The notes under the pieces are model-generated. The model was given only the letters and a program-made list of their open reading frames with translations, was not told the origin of the DNA and made no database searches. From positions 1 through 64,000 of the forward strand of contig JAQMWT010000163.1 in assembly GCA_029834535.1 (NCBI GenBank): a stretch of DNA of 64,000 nt. The letters are read 5' to 3'. The translations under genes and the position numbers were made by a program. This stretch comes from Chrysophaeum taylorii. Taxonomy: Eukaryota > Sar > Pelagophyceae > Pelagomonadales > Pelagomonadaceae. Positions 31,218-40,708 of this stretch are shown here, in pieces; within the stretch, counting starts at the first letter, position 1, and every line of letters begins with the position of its first letter.

Positions 31218-31230
<13 letters not shown>
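30546..31230. repeat. diverged direct repeat pair of about 90 bp
   Basis: Segments at about 30546-30640 and 31139-31230 share TTTGAGCC, GGGCGGCTT, TGACGTCAAAATAG, CTC(C/T)GGCACCA and CCTCGACTCCTTT in the same order. They lie about 590 bp apart in the same orientation. They may be ends or internal copies of an unidentified element. Confidence 0.55.

Positions 31231-31253
<23 letters not shown>
31219..31253. repeat. (CT)n microsatellite
   Basis: An uninterrupted CT dinucleotide run of about 16 units. Confidence 0.95.
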
Positions 31254-31256
<3 letters not shown>

Positions 31257-32240
31257 CGTATTTTCCTTCCGATTCCTATTTTCGGATTTGGCCGCTTTTT
31301 TCGGAAGAATGTGAGTGTCTCAAACCATGGGATGACTCGACAGACGGTAATGCTCCGAACGCATAACGACATCTCATCATCCGTCTCAATAAAATCATGA
31401 GCAGACTAAAGCAATCCGACCAACCACCCCCGAGATCTCGGGCAGATAGACAGATGGACAGCACAACCACAACAAGTTCCGCAAAAACCACCATCCTCAA
31501 AACTTAGCCTTCCTTATAGAAATTTAAAAACAAAAATCCTCAAAAAGGTAAGGGGCAAGTCGTCGACTTTGTCGACAACTTAGGGATGCGGGTATTCCGC
31601 GTTCCACCTCCTCCTCCAAGGCATTCGATGTCATTTCCCTCGGCGGCGAGTAGAGGGGGATTTATAGTCTCTCGGTCGAACTCGACTGCTACGTTCTCGG
31701 TCCAGGCGCGGGTACTCTCATAAATGATTGGGGACCGCAGTTTTTGTGCATAAATAAATCTCACTCATGACTTTTTGTCGGCTGAATTTCGTCGGTTTCT
31801 TGCCTCGAGGATACGCGCGGCTCAAGCCCGCGCACGGTTGTTGTTGTTGGCAGCCAAGTAATCATTCTTTTTGCGAGCCGCGCAAGGAGCAGTCTCGCAC
31901 TCCGCCAATGACCGATTTTCCGCGTTGCGTGACTACCGAGCTCCTCTCTCTGGCGCGGACGTCGAGGATTCGCACGCGACTGGCATCCTTACGGGCCCGC
32001 TCCAGCAGCGGGCGCAAGGAGTCTGGCAAAATTCTAGATGGAGCACGATTGATTGATTTTCTGGCTTGTTACAGAAACACGATTAAGCATGGCGACGTTC
32101 ATATCTGGGGCAGTGTGAAGATGTTCGATAATCGGGAGCGGGCGCGAAGGGCCGCGCAATTAGAGAGGAGCGCGCACAACATATCAGAAATATATAAGTG
32201 AGAGAGGAGAGGATGACGACTTGGTAATAATACAACACGG

Positions 32241-32267
32241 TTGTCGTCGTCGTCGTCGTCGTCGTCG
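32241..32267. repeat. (GTC)n microsatellite
   Basis: About nine GTC units lie between an A/T-rich stretch and a small hypothetical gene. Confidence 0.9.
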
Positions 32268-32395
32268 AAATTGGAATAAAACACAGTATGCGACATTTTC
32301 AGGACGAGCAGCAGCTGGTCAAAAACGGGCCCCTTGGCGGGCGAACGTTGTTTGTGAGAGGAGGCGTGTGATAACGTCAAGGTAAAATGTGGCGG

Positions 32396-32761
32396 TCACG
32401 GCATAATCACGACCGGGGATGCGAGGAGACCGAGCATCCCAGCACACTTATAGTCGGCCTGCTGCGGCGCGACGGTCGCGGGGCGGTCGCGATTAGGCTT
32501 CCACCTCGCGACGACGGCATCGCTCTTCTTTCGGGCCTTAGCGGCGGCGGGAAGCGCGTCGTCGGTCTCGGGTCTGGCGTCGTCGCAGGTTGCCATGAGC
32601 ATTGATTGCAGACGTTTGATTTCCTTTTTCTCGAGAACGTCGAGTCTCGAGTGGATAGCGGTAACGCGACGCTTCTTCGTGCGGAGTGGAGGCGGGTCTG
32701 CGCGCACGATGCGGCGCGTGGGGGTCTCGATCGGCTGCGGAATGGGTTGAGCCACCGACAT
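32396..32761 (-). CDS. hypothetical small protein
   Basis: A 121-residue ATG-started frame. It has a Pro-rich N-terminus (MSVAQPIPQPIETPTRR), a basic patch (LRTKKRRVTAIHSRL), a helical segment (DVLEKKEIKRLQSMLMATC), an Ala/Lys/Arg-rich stretch and a hydrophobic end (CAGMLGLLASPVVIMP). No family is recognised. Real gene status rests only on the ATG and reasonable composition. Confidence 0.35.
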   Translation of the reverse strand: MSVAQPIPQPIETPTRRIVRADPPPLRTKKRRVTAIHSRLDVLEKKEIKRLQSMLMATCDDARPETDDALPAAAKARKKSDAVVARWKPNRDRPATVAPQQADYKCAGMLGLLASPVVIMP

Positions 32762-34183
32762 GCTTGCGACGCGTCTATGGATAATGTGTCGACTTCTCTC
32801 TCGCGCGCGCGAGACCCCTGCAGGATCTTATTTTCTTTCTTATGCGAGGAGCACGAGCGTGCCAACGAAATGAATCAGGCAGGTCCCTTGGTCGACTGCC
32901 GGTTGGGGAGGTTGGAGAAGGTTTTGGTCACCTCAAGTCTAGGCTCACAGGGACTCTGGGATAGTCGTAGGGCAGGTTGACTGCACCTTGCTCGCTTTAG
33001 CTCTCTCAAGTTCTCGGAACTACGCATGTGCCTTGGAAGGAATTTAAATGTCGACAATTCCTGTCGAATTGCCCCTAGAGAAACATTGATGGTCCCAACA
33101 ATCGCTGAGACTGAAACGTTTAAGTCTACAGAACTGTCAGAAAATCGAAAAGAAAGCGTCGCTTTGAAATTCTGCCCACCTGCTCGCTCTGCATATCTGC
33201 ATACTCTCGCACCATACAAAAACGAGAAGGCAAGAAGCTTCTCGAATGCATGCCGGGGGGATGTAGAAGGGCAGTCATACTAGTAACAACACCACCACCA
33301 CCACCTAGGTAGAAAATCAACATCCTGGCTCTTTGTGTTGTTGTTATATGACTATGCTTAGCTTTCGGCGCCCCTCGTCTACAGGCCCGTGATTCCGGAC
33401 TGGCTCCTGTCGGTCCGGCCTGGCTCCCATGCTCGGGAGAGGTTTGAAGTTAGTTAGTTTAGTTAGACTATACTTAGCAACACTCCTACTGAGGCTCATC
33501 AGAGATCCAGCCAGAATTGTAATACGAAGCATGAAAACAGAAAAGTACCAACCACCAAAGGCAACCAACCACTGAGGACGGCGAATGGAAGAAGCAAAAA
33601 AAGGGCAAAGCAATGAAGAAGGCGGGGAGAGGCGGAAACACAGTGAGAAGCAAGCAAGCATATGGTGAGAGAACAAGAAAAAGAGCGCATCTTGAGATGA
33701 GGCGCAAGAGAGGTGTAGAACCACCGAAGGGGGCACAGCGCATGCAAGGGGGGGGCATCAAGCAAAAGCAAGCACGGGGATTATTATTAAATTTTGGTGG
33801 TCGAGGAGAGAGAAAGGCTGGGACTTGGTTTCGAGACAGCGCGGCACAATTGTGTGCCGCCGTCGTCGACGCTATCACGAACGGGGCAATCCAAGGCCGC
33901 CGCCGCCGCCGCCGCCGCATGTTCGCCGCATGTTCGCCAAGGCGAGAGGAAAAACACGCCAATACAAAGGGGGGAGGGGCGTCGGTAGAGTGATGAGAGC
34001 CCGCGCAGCGCGTGTTTCAAGAAGAAGAAGAAGAAGAAGAAGAAGAACGTGTTGTTGGTTATTATGGTTTGCAACTACTCCCGGGCTCAAAAGCAGCAAC
34101 CAGAATGGATGATCGCTCGCTCCAGGGAAGAAGAGAAACCCCAATACGCAGTCGCGATCTTTAAGTTAGAGCCGGGCCTCTCT
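32762..34183. other. gene-poor interval with microsatellites
   Basis: No gene is supported. It includes a (CCA)n run near 33288-33304, a (GCC)n run near 33896-33918, and an (AAG)n run at about 34020-34047, 3' of MutS2. Open frames on both strands are low-complexity. Confidence 0.45.
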
Positions 34184-36697
34184 TTAGAGTCGAGAATCCC
34201 TCATCATCGGGGAAAAAACGACCTCGGTGAAGGCATCACCCCCGTCGGAAGAGTCGGCCGGTTTGGCTGAGGCGACGTGGCGCTGGCGCTTGGCCCAGGC
34301 GCGGAGGCCCTTTTTGAGGACCCCCGTGCCGTGGCCGTGGAGGATAAAGGCGTAGGGATGACGTCGGCCCCTTTGTTGTTGGAGGAGTCGATGGAGGAAG
34401 ATATCGGCCTGGATCTCGGCGTCCTCGAGGGTCAGGCCGCGGACGTCGAGGGTGTTTTCGGCCGTGCGGATGCGGCTTTCTGTGCGATCGTCGTCCGCCG
34501 CCAGGATGGTGGTAGTCCCGGGGGTGGGGAGATCAGCGTTGTCTCGGAGCGCGTAGGCGGCGCGGCGACTCAGAGCGTATTGTTGATTTTTCCGTACAAA
34601 GCTACGCTGGCGGTTTTTAGTTGTTGTTGTTTTTTCTTCCTCCGGCGCGAGCGCGAGGTCTTGGGGTTTGAGCTTGAGGGGCTTGGTGACGGCTTGGAGG
34701 GCGTCGATCTGAACCCGGACGAATTTGTTGTTGTTCGCTCGATCGACGACGGTGCCGCGCTGCATGAAACCGAGGCCCGGCTTGAGGATGACGACGCTGG
34801 TTTTGAGGTCAGGTATGGCCGTCAAGGGTTCGAGACCCTTGGCTTGCGCGTTGGATGCCTGGGCTTCGGTCTCGGCGGCCTCGCGCTGCTCGCGGAGCGC
34901 GTCGCGCTTGGTCTCGGTCGGCTCGAGGGCCGCGAGATTCGCCTCGAGGGCTTCGAGGCGCGACTGGTAGATGCGGGCCGCGTCGGCGCGCGCTTGCGCT
35001 GTTTCCTTGTCGGCGCGATCTCGAGCACGTCGGGCCTCGCGGATCGCGTCGGATGCTTCCTCGCGGGCCGCGACGGCCTCGGCCTCGGCTCGTCGGGCGT
35101 CGGCGATCGCGACCTCGAGGTCGCGAGCGAGATCGTCGAGGCGCGACTCCTCGGTCCCGAGGATATCTTTGGCGCGGTCGACGACCGCACAAGGGAGAGG
35201 CACGCGTCGCGCGGCCTCGAGGGCGCGGCTCTCGCCGGACATCCCGTACTCGCAACGGAACGTCGGTCGGCCTTCCGAGTCGGTCGTCATCGCGGCGACC
35301 TCGAATCCGGCGTCATTGTTGTTTGTGGCGAAGTCTTTGAGGGGGGCGTGGTGCGTGGTCGCGACGCACAAGGCACCCTCCTCGACGAGGCGTTCGAGGA
35401 CGGCCCGCGCGAGGGCGGCCCCCTGGACGGGATCGGTGCCCGACCCGAGCTCGTCGAGCAGGACGAGGGCCCCGGGCCGGGCCGCTCTCAACGCCGCGTC
35501 GACGATCCGGAGATGACCGACGTAGGTGGAGGTCGCCCCGAGCTCCTGGGCGTCCCCGACGTGCGCCAGGATCGGGTCGAAAAAACCGACTGTCGCTCCG
35601 CGCGCGGGCACGGGCACGCCGAGCTTGACGAGGCAAGCGGCGAGGCCGATCGCCTTGAGGAGCACGGTCTTGCCGCCGGCGTTGGCTCCCGAGATCACGA
35701 GGCACCGCGTCGGGTCCCCCAACCGCACGTCGTTACCCACCGGGCTCTCGAGCAGCGCGTGCCTGAGGTTGGAGGCCGTGAAACGGACGCCCGACGCGAC
35801 CTCGGGGATTTCGCCGTTCAAACGCCGGCCGACCTTCGCCCTCGCGGCGACGCCGTCCACGACTGCGGCCTGGAGAAGGCACTTCTCGAAAGCCGCCGAG
35901 TTGTTGCGCACCGCGCAGCTCAGCACCGCGAGGGCGGCCGTCTCCTCGCCGCGGACGCCGGCGAGCGCGGCCTTCCACGCGTTCGTGGGACCGACCAGCG
36001 CCGGCGGCTCGACGAAGAGCGTGCGCCCCGAGCGCGACGCGCCGTGGACCAAACCGCCCCGCGGGGCCCGGGTCACCGCCACAACGAACCGTCCGTCGAG
36101 CTCCAGGAACTCGCCCGCGTCGGCGAGCGCGAGGCCCTCGAGGGCCTTCGCTTTTGATTTTTCGATCGTCGAGCGCGCGAGGCGCTCGCGACGCCGCGCC
36201 GCGGCCAGCGCCGGGAACACCGCGTCCGCGAGCCGGCCGTCCTCGATGGCATCGGGGAGCGGCTCGCACCGCGCGGCGCGCACGGCCTCGGGGTCGAGGG
36301 CGAGGCCGTCGATGCCCGCGACGATCTCGGCGAGGCTCGCCAACGCGTCGCCGGCGTCGCGCACGGCGACGAGCTCCTCGAGCTCGAGGGTCAAACCCCG
36401 CACCGCGCGCCCCAAGCACTCGTCGACGTCCGCGTCGAGCGAGGCGAGACACCCAAAGTCGTCCGCCGGGAGCGCCGCGACGAGGGCGTACCTTCGCCGC
36501 GCTTCGCATTCGCTTTCGGCAAGGCACGCCTCGACGCGGTCAAACCCCTGCCGGCCGCGGTGGGTCTTCGCGGCGCGCCGCAGCTCCGCCACCACCTCGT
36601 CTACCCCGAGCGCGAGGTACGACGCCGCACGGGAGGCAGGCGCGACGACCGCCGCCGCCGTAACGGCGGCGGAAGCCAGGAGGGTCCACCTCATCAT
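34184..36697 (-). CDS. mutS2: MutS2-type ATPase, probably plastid-targeted
   Basis: The 837-residue protein has the complete MutS2 plan: core and lever helices (about 40-330), and the MutS ATPase with Walker A GANAGGKT (about 337-344), FFDPILAHVGDAQELGATST and Walker B LVLLDELGSGTDP (about 410-422). A long Ala/Arg/Glu coiled coil follows (about 525-615). The C-terminal Smr nuclease domain (about 750-815) has LDVRGLTLEDAE and HGHGTGVLKKGLR. MutS2 differs from mismatch-repair MutS; family members suppress recombination or act on collided ribosomes. The leader WTLLASAAVTAAAVVAPASR suggests a signal peptide and import into a plastid or another secretory-derived compartment. The ATG at 36697 (of two adjacent ATGs) is used; one GTG codon precedes it. 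The gene is divergent from the EGF-like gene. Confidence 0.93.
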   Translation of the reverse strand: MMRWTLLASAAVTAAAVVAPASRAASYLALGVDEVVAELRRAAKTHRGRQGFDRVEACLAESECEARRRYALVAALPADDFGCLASLDADVDECLGRAVRGLTLELEELVAVRDAGDALASLAEIVAGIDGLALDPEAVRAARCEPLPDAIEDGRLADAVFPALAAARRRERLARSTIEKSKAKALEGLALADAGEFLELDGRFVVAVTRAPRGGLVHGASRSGRTLFVEPPALVGPTNAWKAALAGVRGEETAALAVLSCAVRNNSAAFEKCLLQAAVVDGVAARAKVGRRLNGEIPEVASGVRFTASNLRHALLESPVGNDVRLGDPTRCLVISGANAGGKTVLLKAIGLAACLVKLGVPVPARGATVGFFDPILAHVGDAQELGATSTYVGHLRIVDAALRAARPGALVLLDELGSGTDPVQGAALARAVLERLVEEGALCVATTHHAPLKDFATNNNDAGFEVAAMTTDSEGRPTFRCEYGMSGESRALEAARRVPLPCAVVDRAKDILGTEESRLDDLARDLEVAIADARRAEAEAVAAREEASDAIREARRARDRADKETAQARADAARIYQSRLEALEANLAALEPTETKRDALREQREAAETEAQASNAQAKGLEPLTAIPDLKTSVVILKPGLGFMQRGTVVDRANNNKFVRVQIDALQAVTKPLKLKPQDLALAPEEEKTTTTKNRQRSFVRKNQQYALSRRAAYALRDNADLPTPGTTTILAADDDRTESRIRTAENTLDVRGLTLEDAEIQADIFLHRLLQQQRGRRHPYAFILHGHGTGVLKKGLRAWAKRQRHVASAKPADSSDGGDAFTEVVFSPMMRDSRL

Positions 36698-36729
36698 CAC
36701 AACGGAACTTTTTTGTTGCTAAAGAAGTA
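36698..36729. promoter_or_regulatory. 32-bp divergent gap between two start codons
   Basis: Only 32 bp separate the ATG of mutS2 (36697, minus) from the ATG of the repeat-rich EGF-like gene (36730, plus). The gap is T/A-rich with a run of T. Any shared promoter must overlap one or both 5' coding regions, unless one gene really starts further in or has an upstream exon. Confidence 0.5.
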
Positions 36730-39700
36730 ATGAAGGAGTGTGCGAGTCGACGTCGTCGGGTGCTGTGGTGGGTCGCTCTCCTGCTGGCCTCGGCTCGCGC
36801 CCTCGATACCTCGGCGTTGGAGAAGGACGTGAAGCGCCTCGGCGAACTCCTCCGCGAAAAGCAAACCCTCGCGTCCGACCTCCAAGGGGAGACGACACGG
36901 TTAATCGCCAGAGCACTGCCCGATGAAGGAGGCTCTCCCGCGGCGGCCAACCAGACACCCGAGGACCGCGCCGATCCAACCCTCGAAGAGTTTCCCGCGA
37001 AAAAAGAGAGTGAAGAGGCGCCGCGAACGGGCCAGATGGAGTTGGATGAGCCGACGGAAGCCGAAGAGGCGCCGCCGGCTGATGGGAAAAAAATGCTCGC
37101 GCCACCAGCTGACGGGGAAAAGCCATCTCAAACGCATGGCCAGATGGAGTTGGATGAGCCGACGGAAGCCGAAGAGGCGCCGCCGGCTGATGGGAAAAAA
37201 ATGCTCGCGCCACCAGCTGACGGGGAAAAGCCATCTCAAACGCATGGCCAGATGGAGTTGGATGAGCCGACGGAAGCCGAAGAGGCGCCGCCGGCTGATG
37301 GGAAAAAAATGCTTGCGCCACCAGCTGACGGGGAAAAGCCATCTCAAACGCATGGCCAGATGGAGTTGGATGAGCCGACGGAAGCCGAAGAGGCGCCGCC
37401 GGCTGATGGGAAAAAAATGCTCGCGCCACCAGCTGACGGGGAAAAGCCATCTCAAACGCATGGCCAGATGGAGTTGGATGAGCCGACGGAAGCCGAAGAG
37501 GCGCCGCCGGCTGATGGGAAAAAAATGCTCGCGCCACCAGCTGACGGGGAAAAGCCATCTCAAACGCATGGCCAGATGGAGTTGGATGAGCCGACGGAAG
37601 CCGAAGATGACGGGGAAAATGTGCTCGTACCACCAGCTGTTGGGGAAAAGCCACCACCAACAACGCATGGCCAGATGGAGTTGGATGAGCCGACGGCTGC
37701 CGAGGATGCCGAAGAGGATGGGGAAAATGTGCTCGCACCACCAGCTGTTGGGGAAAAGCCACCACCAACAACGCATGGCCAGATGGAGTTGGATGAGCCG
37801 ACGGCTGCCGAGGATGCCGAAGAGGATGGGGAAAATGTGCTCGCACCTCCAGCTGTTGGGGAAAAGCCACCACCAACAACGCACGGCCAGATGGAGCTCG
37901 AGGAGCCGACGGGTGCCGAGGATGCCGAAGAGGCACCACCGGCTGATGGGAAAGTTCACGAACTACCAGCTGATGGGGAAAAGCCACCACCAACAACGCA
38001 CGGCCAGATGGAGCTCGAGGAGCCGACGGGTGCCGAGGATGCCGAAGAGGCACCACCGGCTGATGGGAAAGTTCACGAACTACCAGCTGATGGGGAAAAG
38101 CCACCGCCAACAACGCACGGCCAGATGGAGCTCGAGGAGCCGACGGGTGCCGAGGATGCCGATGAGGCACCACCGGCTGATGGGAAAGTTCACGAACTAC
38201 CAGCTGATGGGGAAAAGCCACCACCAACAACGCACGGCCAGATGGAGCTCGAGGAGCCGACGGGTGCCGAAGAGTCGCCACTCGCTGACGAGAAAGTGCC
38301 CGCAATACCAGCTGATGGGGAAGAGACACCGCCAGCGCCTGGCCAGATGGAGCTCGAGGAGCCAACTGGAGCCGATGATGTTGAGGCGCCACCGGTTGTC
38401 AGAGAAGCACCACCACTCGCACCACCAGCTGATGCGGAAGAGCCGCCAACAGTGCGCGGCCAGATAGAAGTTGATGATGAGCCGAAAGGTGAGGATGCTG
38501 AAGAGGCACCACTTGCTGCTGGGGAAGAGCCGCCACCACCAGCGCCTGGCCCGATGGAACTCGAGGAGCCGACGTTAGAGGAGCCAACCGAGGCAAAACC
38601 AGGCGATGGGGAAACGAAAGTCGAAGAGGACCCGACGGAGCTCGACGCGGGCGTGTTGGAGACACAGCTCGAGGAGGAGGAGGGGGGTGATGCACACCTC
38701 GAGGGTCCTCGCGACGAGGTACCAGCTTTTTTTCCCGAGGAACCCACGGTCGTGGATGTGCCGCAGGTCCCACCAGTCTTGTCGAAGTCCGACGACGAAT
38801 TGGGGGAACTTCCCGACGGCGAGACGACGACGCTGGGTATGGAAGACGACGCGATGAGTCCTCACCCAGGGGATCCCCCGGGGGCCGAGGACGGGACCCC
38901 AAGCGAGGAGGACAAGTGCGCGTGCTCTGGTCGCGGCAAGTGCCACCACGTCGACGGCGAGGAGTGCTGCGTGTGCTTTGGCGCGTACTTTGGCGAGCAG
39001 TGCGAGTTGGGCGGGTGCGAGAGCTTTCTCGATTGCGAGTCGTGCTCGAGCGCGACGCACACGAGAGGCTGCGGGGGTCGTCACCGGCGTGTCGAGGCGT
39101 CGTTCCGGGGCGGTGGTCGCGGGCGATCGCGCGGTCGCGGCGGCCGCGGTTTGAGGCGCCAAGAGTTTCTCGAGGACCAACAGCAGGCCCCCGAGCGCGG
39201 GCAGCGTCCGCGCGGGCGGGTCCGGGAAGGCCCCGCGTGCGCGTGGGAGTCGGGCAGGTGCCGCGACTTGATGGAGGGCGAGCGGCCGTCGACGTGCGAG
39301 GACGACGTCCAAGAGGCGCCGCAAGAATTTGACGACCAGACCAGGGTCGCTCCGCTCGGCGAGGAGATGGACGAACCCAAGGCCGGCGAGGAGACGGACG
39401 AACCCAAGGCCGGCGAGGAGACGGACGAACCCAAGGCCGGCGGGGAAAAGGACGAACCCGAGGCCGGCGAGGAAAAGGACGAACCCGAGGCCGAACCCAG
39501 TCCGGCGTGGAACGAGCTGGACATCGCGCAGACCAAGAAGCAGATCCTGTGGGCGATCGAGAACCCCAAGGCATTCGCCGACGTTAGTTTGGGAATTCCG
39601 GCACTCGGAATCGCTCTCGTGCTGGTCGCGCTCTGCGCGTGCGCGCGTTGTCGCGCGCGCGCCCCGAGCGCTCCGACCAGCGCCGGCGCGATGCCGTACA

Positions 39701-40161
39701 AGCAGGTCCCCACGCAGGAGCCCCGGCCAGACGAGGAGCAACCCAAGCCGACGACAAAGCAAGACACGCTCGTGCCCCAGCACACCCCGGCCTACGACTC
39801 TCCCCCGCGGCGCCCTCGCAAGCCATCCAAGGACGACGGCGACGATCCCTTTGCCAACCTCGGTATTTCTGCAGCGCCCAAGTTTGGGGAGGGCGGCCGC
39901 GGCTCCTCGTCCGTACCGGCCGTCTCCTCGTCGACCGCGCGCCCACAGGTCCCCGTTGCCACAACGACTAGGCCACAACGTCAGTCCGCGAGAAAACAAC
40001 GCCAGCCGCCACCCAAGCCCTCGACCAAGACCCCTCCTGCCGTATCCAAGAAGACGACAACGACGACGAAGAAGAAGAAGGCCCCGCCCACGGCGACGGC
40101 CCTCATGGACGTCGCCGCCTGGGAGAACGATGACGATCTCGATGACATCCTCAACAGCTGA
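36730..40161 (+). CDS. repeat-rich, EGF-like type I membrane protein
   Basis: The 1143-residue protein starts with a basic signal peptide (MKECASRRRRVLWWVALLLA, then SARALDTS) and a short coiled coil (LEKDVKRLGELLREKQTLAS). An acidic, Pro-rich repeat region runs to about residue 620. An EGF-like Cys-rich module follows at about 730-775 (CACSGRGKCHHVDGEECCVC, GAYFGEQCELGGC). Then come an Arg/Gly-rich part, five EMDEPKAGEE-like 10-residue repeats near 878-918, and one membrane helix at about 955-978 (LGIPALGIALVLVALCACAR). The Pro/Lys-rich tail contains DDPFANLG and ends ENDDDLDDILNS. The layout suggests a cell-surface protein with a long stiff ectodomain and a cytoplasmic tail. The ligand is unknown. 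Start is the ATG at 36730. No intron is needed. Confidence 0.78.
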   Translation: MKECASRRRRVLWWVALLLASARALDTSALEKDVKRLGELLREKQTLASDLQGETTRLIARALPDEGGSPAAANQTPEDRADPTLEEFPAKKESEEAPRTGQMELDEPTEAEEAPPADGKKMLAPPADGEKPSQTHGQMELDEPTEAEEAPPADGKKMLAPPADGEKPSQTHGQMELDEPTEAEEAPPADGKKMLAPPADGEKPSQTHGQMELDEPTEAEEAPPADGKKMLAPPADGEKPSQTHGQMELDEPTEAEEAPPADGKKMLAPPADGEKPSQTHGQMELDEPTEAEDDGENVLVPPAVGEKPPPTTHGQMELDEPTAAEDAEEDGENVLAPPAVGEKPPPTTHGQMELDEPTAAEDAEEDGENVLAPPAVGEKPPPTTHGQMELEEPTGAEDAEEAPPADGKVHELPADGEKPPPTTHGQMELEEPTGAEDAEEAPPADGKVHELPADGEKPPPTTHGQMELEEPTGAEDADEAPPADGKVHELPADGEKPPPTTHGQMELEEPTGAEESPLADEKVPAIPADGEETPPAPGQMELEEPTGADDVEAPPVVREAPPLAPPADAEEPPTVRGQIEVDDEPKGEDAEEAPLAAGEEPPPPAPGPMELEEPTLEEPTEAKPGDGETKVEEDPTELDAGVLETQLEEEEGGDAHLEGPRDEVPAFFPEEPTVVDVPQVPPVLSKSDDELGELPDGETTTLGMEDDAMSPHPGDPPGAEDGTPSEEDKCACSGRGKCHHVDGEECCVCFGAYFGEQCELGGCESFLDCESCSSATHTRGCGGRHRRVEASFRGGGRGRSRGRGGRGLRRQEFLEDQQQAPERGQRPRGRVREGPACAWESGRCRDLMEGERPSTCEDDVQEAPQEFDDQTRVAPLGEEMDEPKAGEETDEPKAGEETDEPKAGGEKDEPEAGEEKDEPEAEPSPAWNELDIAQTKKQILWAIENPKAFADVSLGIPALGIALVLVALCACARCRARAPSAPTSAGAMPYKQVPTQEPRPDEEQPKPTTKQDTLVPQHTPAYDSPPRRPRKPSKDDGDDPFANLGISAAPKFGEGGRGSSSVPAVSSSTARPQVPVATTTRPQRQSARKQRQPPPKPSTKTPPAVSKKTTTTTKKKKAPPTATALMDVAAWENDDDLDDILNS
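37030..38600 (+). repeat. coding minisatellite, about 15 units of 36-39 codons
   Basis: The first five units are nearly identical at exactly 108 bp, beginning at 37030, 37138, 37246, 37354 and 37462. Each encodes GQMELDEPTEAEEAPPADGK plus KMLAPPADGEKPSQTH. Later units diverge in steps (GQMELDEPTAAEDAEEDGEN, then GQMELEEPTGAEDAEEAPPA, then shorter forms). This gradient suggests recent expansion at the 5' side. The minus strand and another plus frame are also open through the array, which is why they yield long spurious frames. Confidence 0.93.
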
Positions 40162-40362
40162 GGTGAGTTGAGGTGAACAACCACCTCTCACACCACAATC
40201 CTCCTCCTCCTCCTTCTTCTTTTTGGTGGAGGGTCCCTCGCGTTGTCGTCTTCACACGCTTCGCGGCGTTATCCGCCCCCCAATTATTAGTTTTACTTCT
40301 GCAACCACAACTCTCCGAAGGTTTTCTTTCTTTTTTTCTTTCTTTCTTCTTAGTATTTGTCT
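40162..40362. other. 3' flank with pyrimidine-rich run
   Basis: T/C-rich tract (TTTCTTTCTTT type) near 40321-40352, before the LINE-like tail. No gene. Confidence 0.6.
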
Positions 40363-40640
40363 TTAATAAATGTCGACTGCTAAGAGGGGTGGGGGTGTGG
40401 GGAGCATGAAGGATGTGGGTGGGTTTGTGTTTCTGGGGTAGGAGGGATGTGCCTGACGGGCGGAGATAAGTACGCGGGACCTAGTCGTCGGGGTCATCGC
40501 CGAGTCGTGGGGCAGGCGAAGAGAGGACGGGCCCCGCCCGGAGGTCGTACGCATATGCTGCCGCCGGACGTATGTGCGACGAAGGGTGACGTCCTGCTGG
40601 GATCGGGCGGCCTGGGTGGTGGGTGTGTGTTCCCCGACGA
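40363..40640 (-). mobile_element. 5'-truncated copy of the dispersed LINE-like element
   Basis: Nearly identical to 20270-20560 over most of its length. It has the common end (GTCTTTAATAAATGTCGACT, GCTAAGAGG), GAGCATGAAGGATGTGGGTG, GACGGGCGGAGATAAGTACG, GGGCAGGCGAAGAGAGGACG and GCCGCCGGACGTATGTGCGA. The match with 20270-20764 is lost near 40620-40640. It lies just upstream of the phospholipase-like gene. Confidence 0.75.
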
Positions 40641-40708
40641 GGCGGATTTGTCCCACCAGAATTCTGGAACCACCCACACCCCTCCTTTTAGGTAAGCGTT
40701 GGGGTCCG

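Larger units (their letters stand above)
28544..32395. other. long gene-poor interval with degenerate repeats
   Basis: No confident gene in about 3.9 kb. Minus-strand 28600-28800 reads VSDIRVFDDGDIAAQSASTP and on to a basic tail, which could be a gene end. A plus frame at 31908-32201 (MTDFPRCVTTELLSL...) is open but unrecognised. A diverged direct repeat and two microsatellites are listed separately. Base composition is more A/T-rich than in the gene blocks. Confidence 0.4.

Noticed and set aside
34277-36157. Plus-strand 626-codon open frame
   Set aside because: Antisense to mutS2, whose Walker and Smr motifs are unmistakable.
36719-38392. Minus-strand 557-codon frame over the EGF-like gene
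   Set aside because: It arises from the 108-bp repeats, which keep all frames open; the plus frame has a signal peptide, EGF module and membrane helix.
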